Positions 25,653 to 31,342 of a stretch of 64,000 nucleotides of DNA are shown here, piece after piece. Source of the stretch: Candidatus Wallbacteria bacterium. Its GTDB lineage: Bacteria > Muiribacteriota > JAQTZZ01. The position numbers were made by a program, and so were the translations under genes. The notes beneath the pieces are model-generated. The model saw nothing but the letters and a program-made list of their open reading frames with translations. It was not told the origin of the DNA and searched no databases. The stretch's first letter is position 1. Each line of letters starts with the position of its first letter. Location: assembly GCA_028687545.1 (NCBI GenBank), contig JAQTZZ010000015.1, forward strand, positions 10,869 through 74,868. Reading direction: 5' to 3'.

Positions 25653-26233
25653 GTTTTGATTCCTTTCTCAGTCAGAAGACCGATAGAGATAAATTGATGA
25701 ATGTCATTAAAAACATTTTTTGTCATTTTTATACCCAATCTGATTTCCCGATACAGGAAGATATTGAAGATGCCCAGGATTGATAAAAGTACGGTTTCAG
25801 GCTTGACCGGACGAATCAGCCCTTCCCTGACTTTATCTTCGATCAGATCCACCAGTGAGTGCATTTCTTTAAGATAGAAATCAAAAAAATCGTGGAGCAG
25901 CTGTGAGTTTATTTCATTGATCAGGATGAATGTTTCCTTCCTTTCCCGGAAAAAATCGAAATAGTGCTTCATTACGGCAGTGTAAGTTCCTGAAAAGTCA
26001 TTTTCATAATTCCTGGTGACCGCACGCAGACTAACTCTAAGTTCAGTGATCAATATCTGGAAAATCGATCTGAGGATTTCTTCCTTGGAGTTATAGTAGC
26101 GGTAGATCGTGCCTTTTCCCACCCCGGCATCGGCCGCTATTTCATCAACCGTAGCCCGCTCAAAACCGTCGCGGGCGAAAATCTTCACCGCGCTCTCCAT
26201 GATTCTTTTTTCTTTCAAAAAGTCTTTTTTCAT
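25640..26233 (-). CDS. TetR-family repressor of the efflux operon
   Basis: 197 residues. The N-terminal helix-turn-helix is at about 28-54 (TVDEIAADAGVGKGTIYRYYNSKEEIL), with a variable ligand-binding helical domain behind it. It is the first gene of the operon TetR - TolC - adaptor - RND - PII-like. A perfect palindrome at 26300-26319 upstream is the likely operator, so the operon is probably autoregulated and induced by a pump substrate. A GGGAGGTTAG ribosome-binding site precedes the ATG. Confidence 0.9.
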   Translation of the reverse strand: MKKDFLKEKRIMESAVKIFARDGFERATVDEIAADAGVGKGTIYRYYNSKEEILRSIFQILITELRVSLRAVTRNYENDFSGTYTAVMKHYFDFFRERKETFILINEINSQLLHDFFDFYLKEMHSLVDLIEDKVREGLIRPVKPETVLLSILGIFNIFLYREIRLGIKMTKNVFNDIHQFISIGLLTEKGIKTWKL

Positions 26234-26299
26234 CTAACCTCCCGACAGACGAGCGGACCCGCCCTGCTTTCCCGATCTATATCCAACCACCAGTTCTAG

Positions 26300-26319
26300 C
26301 GGACGGACCAGTCCGTCCG
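26300..26319. promoter_or_regulatory. Probable TetR operator
   Basis: CGGACGGAC CA GTCCGTCCG: 9-bp perfect arms, 66 bp upstream of the TetR ATG and next to a plus-strand TATAAT (26321-26326). ACGGACC-GTCCGT palindromes are common TetR-family sites. A partial half-site (GCGGAC) lies closer to the gene at 26252-26257. Confidence 0.72.
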
Positions 26320-26458
26320 ATATAATCTTACAATTGAATCTACGGATTGTCTACAAAATAAATTATTACCACCAGACCCTGATCCGGGAGTCAGTTGAGG
26401 GAAAAAATGCCGATAAAAAATGAGGATCTCTGTAAATTGATTGCCAGTAGGAGATTTT

Positions 26459-26623
26459 ATGTCAGAGAAAAGCGAAATCACGATCAGGCTTGATCCGGAA
26501 AAGCTGCTGAAAAGAAAGCGCAGGGAAAACGAGCACCTGAAGCCGTCGAGCGGACATAAACTTAAAAAGAAGTATCAGAGGCACGATAAGCACAGGAAAG
26601 ATATTCCTGATGATGATGACTAG
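26459..26623 (+). CDS. Small highly charged protein
   Basis: 54 residues from the ATG at 26459, which has a TAGGAG ribosome-binding site 5 bases before it. The product starts MSEKSEITIRLDPEKLLKRK, is very rich in Lys/Arg/His in the middle and ends in DIPDDDD. The opening SEITIRLDPEKLLK could be a beta-strand/helix like small ribbon-helix-helix or nucleic-acid binding proteins, but no family is recognised. It lies divergent from the efflux operon across the TetR operator and might be co-regulated. The gene is real only with moderate probability. Confidence 0.5.
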   Translation: MSEKSEITIRLDPEKLLKRKRRENEHLKPSSGHKLKKKYQRHDKHRKDIPDDDD

Positions 26624-26630
26624 TGGACCC

Positions 26631-27356
26631 CTACCTGGTCAATCCGGTGGATTTCAACAGTCTTTCGATCTCAATCAGGGTGAGATGCCTGAATCTGCCT
26701 GGTTCCAGACCGCCCAGTGTGAAAAAGGCGAAACCTGTTCTGACGATTTTTTCCACAGGAGTCCCGATCCCTTCACACATCAGTTTAACCTGATGATATT
26801 TTCCCTCTGAGATTTTCAGCTCCAGCCAACAGGTTGACTGGTTTTTTTCGATGATCTTGATCTGTGCCGGCTGGGCCTTGAATTCAGGCAGTCCGATCCC
26901 ACGCCTGATCTTGTCCAGGTCTTCCTCCCTGGGATGTCCTGTCACCCTGACCTGATAGGTTTTTAGAGCCTTGTAGCGGGGGTGGATCAGCCGGTTGGCG
27001 AGTTCTCCGTGATTAGTAAGGAAAATCAGCCCTTCCGCGTCGAAATCGAGTCTTCCTACCGGGAAAACCCTCTGTTTCACAGGTCTCAGGCAGTCCATGA
27101 TCGTCGGCCTCCCACGCGGATCGTCGAGAGTGGTGAGCATATTGCGGGGTTTGTATAAAAGCAGATAGACGAAGTCCTGGAATTCCAGCTTTTTTCCGTC
27201 AACGGAAATTACATTTACTGAAGGATCAGCCTTGCAGCCCTGCTCAGTGACAGCCAGGCCGTCGACAGTAACTTTACCTTCAGCGATCAGTTCTTCAGCT
27301 CTACGCCTTGAACAGACTCCGGCGCGGGAAATGATTTTCTGCAGGCGTTCAATCAT
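26631..27356 (-). CDS. rRNA pseudouridine synthase (RsuA/RluB family)
   Basis: 241 residues. An S4 RNA-binding domain at 2-60 (RLQKIISRAGVCSRRRAEELIAEGKVTVDG) precedes the catalytic domain with YLLLYKPRNMLTT, the active-site aspartate in GRLDFDAEGL, LANRLIHPRYKALKTYQVRV and a C-terminal FFTLGGLEPGRFRHLT block. It matches the RsuA/RluB/RluE/RluF group; which rRNA position is modified cannot be told, although RluB-like 23S modification is most common for this length. It ends 7 bp from the convergent small gene. Confidence 0.92.
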   Translation of the reverse strand: MIERLQKIISRAGVCSRRRAEELIAEGKVTVDGLAVTEQGCKADPSVNVISVDGKKLEFQDFVYLLLYKPRNMLTTLDDPRGRPTIMDCLRPVKQRVFPVGRLDFDAEGLIFLTNHGELANRLIHPRYKALKTYQVRVTGHPREEDLDKIRRGIGLPEFKAQPAQIKIIEKNQSTCWLELKISEGKYHQVKLMCEGIGTPVEKIVRTGFAFFTLGGLEPGRFRHLTLIEIERLLKSTGLTR

Positions 27357-27367
27357 GGTGGTCGGGG

Positions 27368-28792
27368 TTAAAAATTATGGTACAGATATATTTCGTAGGG
27401 GTGAATCCTTTCCATCACATCCTGGTATTCCCTGAGCTTCATGTCTATCCAGAGCTTTAGAAAATCCTCTGTGAAGACAGGCAGCAGGTATTCGTGGTCG
27501 TTTTTCAGGGCTTCCAGTGATTGCAGCATGGTCGTAGGGAGGGATCCGATCAGATTTGTTTCCTCTTCCGGAAGTTCGAAGACATTCTTGTCGATCGGTC
27601 CGTAATTGTAATCTGCAGGTACCAGCTTCTGTTTGATCCCGTCGATGCCTGAAAGCAGCATGGCAGGAATTGCAAGATATGGGTTGGAGGTGGCATCTGA
27701 GGCTCTGAATTCCACGCTGAGCTTTTCTGTTCCCAGGCCGTATTTAGGCAATCTGATGATTGCTGAGCGGTTGCCGGAACTGAAGAATTTTTTCACGGGT
27801 GCTTCGAAACCAGGCACCAGCCGTTTGTAGGAATTTGTGGAAGGGTTGGTAAAAGCCAGCATGGAATCTGCGTGAAAGAGCAGACCGCTTATATAACTCA
27901 GAGCGTCTTTGGTCAATGTGCCGTAGCCTGTGTCATGGGCTGCCTTGCCAGAAGGTTTATTGAAGATATTTTTCCCGCCGGATTTAAGATATTGGTGGAA
28001 ATGCAGTCCTGACCCTGCTTCTTTGTAAATGGGTTTTGGGATGAAACTGGCGAGCAGATTGCACTGGTCAGCCAGGTTACGCACGAAATACTTGCCCAGA
28101 ATGATGTTGTCGGCTGTCTTGAGCAGCGGAGCATAGTTCAATTCGATCTCGCACTGGCCCCGTGAGCCGACTTCATGATGGTGATATTTAATCGGGATCG
28201 ACGCATATTCCTTCATGTATTTGCAGGCCAGGTTCCTCACCATGGTGGCGCGGTCTTCAGGAGGTGCGGCTTCGTAAGCCTTCTGCTTGAGCAGGTATTT
28301 CTCGATCGTCTTGAAGCGGAACGGCTCGTCGCCTTCTGTGGTAGGGTCGATGCTCTGGACCTCTGAAAAAAGGTAGAATTCAAGTTCAGGCAGCCAGAAG
28401 CTCTCTGCTTTCAAGGTTTTTTCCAAGTAATCTGCGGCTTTTTTCGTCATGCTGCGCGGGTCCAGGGGATAGGGCTTTTTGGTGTCAGCCTCGCAGACTC
28501 CGCAGATGAAAGAGAGTACCTGGATGCCTTCTTCCGGATCAGACTGGAATGGATCGCGGAAGCCCGTGGAAAGATCCGGGATCAGGCACATGTCGCCGCA
28601 TTCCACAGTCTTGAAAAATGAGGCTGAAGAACCATCGAATCCAACTCCGTTTTTCAGCGTATCTTCTGAAAAATAGTCGGTCGGCAGGGTGACATGATGC
28701 AGCCTGCCAGGCACGTCGATGTATTTGAGGTCAATGAAATTGATCTGGTGTTTCTCGATGTAACGCTTGGTTTCGTCGAAATCTTTGAACAT
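27368..28792 (-). CDS. glnA: Glutamine synthetase (type I-like)
   Basis: 474 residues from the ATG at 28792, which has an AAGGGGGA ribosome-binding site. An in-frame ATG at 28843 lies upstream of the predicted -10 element and is rejected. It ligates ammonia to glutamate. Family blocks are GVGFDGSSASFFK, the metal ligands LPELEFYLF, GSGLHFHQYL, NPSTNSYKRLVPGFEAP, RSAIIRLP and EFRASDATSNPYLAIPAMLLSGIDG. The adenylylation site, KNLYDLPPEE in enterics, reads KNVFELPEEE here: the modified tyrosine is phenylalanine, so control by adenylylation is not expected. It follows the pseudouridine synthase frame by 11 bp on the same strand but has its own promoter. Confidence 0.95.
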   Translation of the reverse strand: MFKDFDETKRYIEKHQINFIDLKYIDVPGRLHHVTLPTDYFSEDTLKNGVGFDGSSASFFKTVECGDMCLIPDLSTGFRDPFQSDPEEGIQVLSFICGVCEADTKKPYPLDPRSMTKKAADYLEKTLKAESFWLPELEFYLFSEVQSIDPTTEGDEPFRFKTIEKYLLKQKAYEAAPPEDRATMVRNLACKYMKEYASIPIKYHHHEVGSRGQCEIELNYAPLLKTADNIILGKYFVRNLADQCNLLASFIPKPIYKEAGSGLHFHQYLKSGGKNIFNKPSGKAAHDTGYGTLTKDALSYISGLLFHADSMLAFTNPSTNSYKRLVPGFEAPVKKFFSSGNRSAIIRLPKYGLGTEKLSVEFRASDATSNPYLAIPAMLLSGIDGIKQKLVPADYNYGPIDKNVFELPEEETNLIGSLPTTMLQSLEALKNDHEYLLPVFTEDFLKLWIDMKLREYQDVMERIHPYEIYLYHNF

Positions 28793-28833
28793 TAATCCCC
28801 CTTGGCGGAAAAGTGAATGAATCAGATCCTGAA

Positions 28834-28862
28834 AGTTTAACATTTTGTTGGAAGTATTCCAA
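28834..28862 (-). promoter_or_regulatory. glnA promoter with palindrome over the -35 box
   Basis: On the minus strand TTGGAA (28862-28857), 17 bp, then TAAACT (28839-28834) with an extended-10 TG just upstream. The -35 box is one arm of the perfect palindrome TTGGAA-TAC-TTCCAA (28848-28862), a layout typical of a repressor operator. Its sequence does not match GlnR or TnrA boxes that I know. Confidence 0.62.
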
Positions 28863-28906
28863 GGAGAGGGGTCGCTTTAAAATCGACCCGACTTTGTAAA
28901 TCACAG

Positions 28907-30187
28907 CTATCCCTTTTTCTGAAGTTCTTTGGATTTATACGGCAGGAAATAATCAAGCAGCAGCCATCCGGCGGCGAATCCCCCCAGATGGCAGGCCAGG
29001 CTCAGCGGAGCAGGGATATCATAGAAAAAGGCCATCATGATGTTGCTCAGCACCCAGAAGCCCAGGTATTGAGGCATGGTGATCTTGACCGGGAAAACGA
29101 AAATATTCTGAAAAAGCCTGGATTTAGGGAACAATTTCCAGTAACTCGCGAGCAGTCCGCTCGCGATCCCGCCTGCACCGACCAGCGGAATCAGAGCTGA
29201 TGTAATCTCAGGTATTGCTACTTTGCCTGGAATTACTGCCACACCTGCTTCAGGCAGGCTGCCGAAAAAGTAGAAGAAAATGCAATGCAGAAAACCGGCT
29301 GCCGCAGCCAGAGTCAGGTAAAAACTGATGAACAGCAGGGAACCTTTCTGCCTGCCGTGGTCCATGAAGACATCATATACATTGTCGCCGAAGATCCAGA
29401 TGATGTACATGTTGATCAGGGCGTTGCCCAGGCTCGGGTGCAGGAAGGAATAAGTCAGGAGCCTGATCAGACCGAAAAAGCTCAACTGCTCCGCAGGAAC
29501 TGCACCGTAAGTATAGAAGACCATGCTGACGGTCTGGGAAGGCAGCAGATAGAGCACTATCGAGACCAGCATGTTGATCCCCACCAGGAACAGCAGCCAG
29601 TCAGGAAACAGTTTTCTGGGATTGTAGACTTCCACAGGCGACTGGGTGAGCAGGCAGAAAAAATAGATCCCCATGGAGATTTCCAGGCCTTCAGCGGAGC
29701 GTTCGCAGTCGAAAGACCTGTAATGCCTGAGAATCGGGTAATCGAAACCGTTGCTGTGCTCGAATACCGGGAGAGGCCTGAAAAAACTCGGTGTGCGGGA
29801 CTGCAGATACTTTTCCAGTGTGAAGAGCTGTTCCAGCTCTACTTTATCGAGAAAGAATCCTCTGCATTCCTCGCAATGTTCGATCAGCACCTGAAAACGG
29901 TTTTTTCTGTATTCGAGCAGCGTCATTTTGCCGTGGCAGACAGGACAGGCATGTCCTTCACCTTTGCGGACAAGGCGTGAAAGCATGCGGTCATAGTCGA
30001 ACTGTTTGCCGAGGGCGGCTTTCAATTCTCCCGAATCGTACCAGATCCCATCGCAGACAGGGCATTCATCAACAGGTATTGTCCCTATCTTCCGCGATTT
30101 CATGACCTTGTGTTCGCACTTCGGGCATTCCAGCACGCGTTCAGCTGGAAATATGTTCGTGTGAGTCTGCCTTTGTTCGTTCATCAA
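28907..30187 (-). CDS. Zinc-ribbon plus rhomboid-like membrane protein, catalytic Ser apparently lost
   Basis: 426 residues. The N-terminus has two zf-TFIIB-type ribbons: CPKC...CPVCDGIWYDSGEL at about 20-53 and CPVC...CEECRGFFLDKVEL at about 76-115. A membrane region of roughly six segments follows with clear rhomboid signatures: TYSFLHPSLGNALINMY, IWIFGDNVYD and ACHLGGFAAGWLL. Active rhomboids carry GASG in the segment aligned with VGAGGIASGLLASYW; here the serine position is Gly339 (GGC), while the partner His400 is kept. It is therefore probably a pseudo-rhomboid, unless the later ASG (Ser342) serves instead. Zn-ribbon/rhomboid fusions may tether the protein to nucleic acid or protein partners (inference). 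Confidence 0.82.
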   Translation of the reverse strand: MMNEQRQTHTNIFPAERVLECPKCEHKVMKSRKIGTIPVDECPVCDGIWYDSGELKAALGKQFDYDRMLSRLVRKGEGHACPVCHGKMTLLEYRKNRFQVLIEHCEECRGFFLDKVELEQLFTLEKYLQSRTPSFFRPLPVFEHSNGFDYPILRHYRSFDCERSAEGLEISMGIYFFCLLTQSPVEVYNPRKLFPDWLLFLVGINMLVSIVLYLLPSQTVSMVFYTYGAVPAEQLSFFGLIRLLTYSFLHPSLGNALINMYIIWIFGDNVYDVFMDHGRQKGSLLFISFYLTLAAAAGFLHCIFFYFFGSLPEAGVAVIPGKVAIPEITSALIPLVGAGGIASGLLASYWKLFPKSRLFQNIFVFPVKITMPQYLGFWVLSNIMMAFFYDIPAPLSLACHLGGFAAGWLLLDYFLPYKSKELQKKG

Positions 30188-30247
30188 TTACATTTTAGCA
30201 TATCTAAAAAGCAAGTATGAAACGCCAGTCCTCCGCCGGGTAAAAGA

Positions 30248-30261
30248 CATGCCAGGGCATG
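30248..30261. repeat. Short palindrome upstream of the YitT gene
   Basis: CATGCC AG GGCATG within the 116-bp gap between the divergent rhomboid-like and YitT genes, followed by TCTAC. It resembles a worn REP-type intergenic palindrome. Nothing else is evident in the gap. Confidence 0.4.
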
Positions 30262-30303
30262 CCTCTACTTGAATTGAACACCGGGCGGATGTAAGATACT
30301 CAC

Positions 30304-31173
30304 ATGAAAAAAATTGACCTGAGGCGCAATTTTCTGAGTTTTGCAGCGATCATGATCGGAGCCGCGATCTCGGCACTTGGCCTGGTTTTCTTCCTGATCC
30401 CCTGCAAGATAGTGGCCGGGGGAGTCTCAGGCATAGCTACAGTCATCTATTACATGTCAGGCAGGCATTTCCCGGTGGGCGTTTCCATGATCTTCATGAA
30501 CGTCTTCCTGATCCTGCTGCAGGCGAAGCTGATCGGCGGCAAATCCTCTATGAAGACTGTGTTCGTGATCCTGTTACAGCCCGTTTTCATCGATGTGATG
30601 ATGAAGATCACAGAAAACAAGGGGTTGACCGCTGACCCGATGCTGGCCTGCCTGTTCGGAGGCGTGCTCTGCGGGATCGGGATCGGAATTGTCTTCAAGT
30701 TCGGCGGGACTACAGGCGGCACAGATATCGTAGCCCAGATAATCTCAAAATACATGCGCTTTTCTGTGGGTGTTTCCCTGACCATGACGGATTTCACAAT
30801 TTCGCTGATCTCAGGAGCGATCCTTGGCAAGATCGAACTTTCCCTATACGGCATCATAACCATTTTCTTCACTTCCAAGATCATCGACGCTGTGCAGCAT
30901 GGATTTTCATATTCCAAAGTGGTGTTCGTGATTTCCGAACAGTATATGTTCATCGCCGAAGAAGTGATGGGCGAACTGGGACGCGGAGTTACCCTGATCG
31001 ATGCCACAGGCATGTTCACTGACCGGCCCCACAAGATGCTGATGATCGTGGTCAACCGGCGGCAGCTGTATGATGTGAAGGAATTCGTGCGGGACATTGA
31101 TCCGCACGCCTTCATGATCGTCTGCGACGCCCATGAAGTGCTGGGCCTGGGATTCCAGAAGATCGAAGAGTAA
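30304..31173 (+). CDS. YitT family membrane protein
   Basis: 289 residues with five to six membrane segments in the first ~190 residues and a C-terminal cytoplasmic DUF2179 domain (YSKVVFVISEQ ... GRGVTLIDATGMFTDRPHKMLMIVVNRRQ). Conserved YitT blocks are IPCKIVAGGVSGIATVIYY, GIGIGIVFKFGGTTGGTDIVAQII and SLYGIITIFFTSKIIDAVQHG. The family is a widespread set of uncharacterised membrane proteins. The length is as expected. It stands alone between a divergent rhomboid-like gene and the STAND regulator. Confidence 0.92.
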   Translation: MKKIDLRRNFLSFAAIMIGAAISALGLVFFLIPCKIVAGGVSGIATVIYYMSGRHFPVGVSMIFMNVFLILLQAKLIGGKSSMKTVFVILLQPVFIDVMMKITENKGLTADPMLACLFGGVLCGIGIGIVFKFGGTTGGTDIVAQIISKYMRFSVGVSLTMTDFTISLISGAILGKIELSLYGIITIFFTSKIIDAVQHGFSYSKVVFVISEQYMFIAEEVMGELGRGVTLIDATGMFTDRPHKMLMIVVNRRQLYDVKEFVRDIDPHAFMIVCDAHEVLGLGFQKIEE

Positions 31174-31200
31174 CTTGTCGATTCAGTAGAGTTATACCTT

Positions 31201-31257
31201 TGTTACAGATTGTTACAATCTGAAGAGCGGAAAACCGGTCTGTTACAAATTGTTACA
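31201..31257 (+). promoter_or_regulatory. Four phased TGTTACA heptamers upstream of the STAND regulator
   Basis: Exact TGTTACA heptamers start at 31201, 31211, 31241 and 31251, giving spacings of 10, 30 and 10 bp, so all face the same side of the helix. They form two copies of a 20-bp unit (TGTTACAxATTGTTACAATC). Direct heptamer repeats one turn apart are the usual target of OmpR/SARP-type winged-helix domains, which the downstream protein carries. They end 50 bp before its -35 box, a typical activator position. Confidence 0.7.
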
Positions 31258-31306
31258 ATCAGTTAAACTTTTCCGCCTTTATTTCCAAGGTCTCCGGTTA
31301 GGTCGT

Positions 31307-31335
31307 TTTACAAACAGCTGAAAAAACGATAAAAT
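31307..31335 (+). promoter_or_regulatory. Promoter predicting a leaderless STAND-regulator mRNA
   Basis: TTTACA (31307-31312), 17 bp, TAAAAT (31330-31335). The ATG is at 31343, just 7 bp after the -10 box, so the transcript would start at or within a base or two of the start codon. No ribosome-binding site is visible upstream, which fits leaderless translation. Confidence 0.65.
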
Positions 31336-31342
31336 TACTGCC

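Noticed and set aside
31201-31260. TGTTACA repeats considered as a CRISPR or tandem satellite
   Set aside because: Only two 20-bp units with helical spacing are present, with no spacer-repeat pattern; a regulator-binding array fits better.
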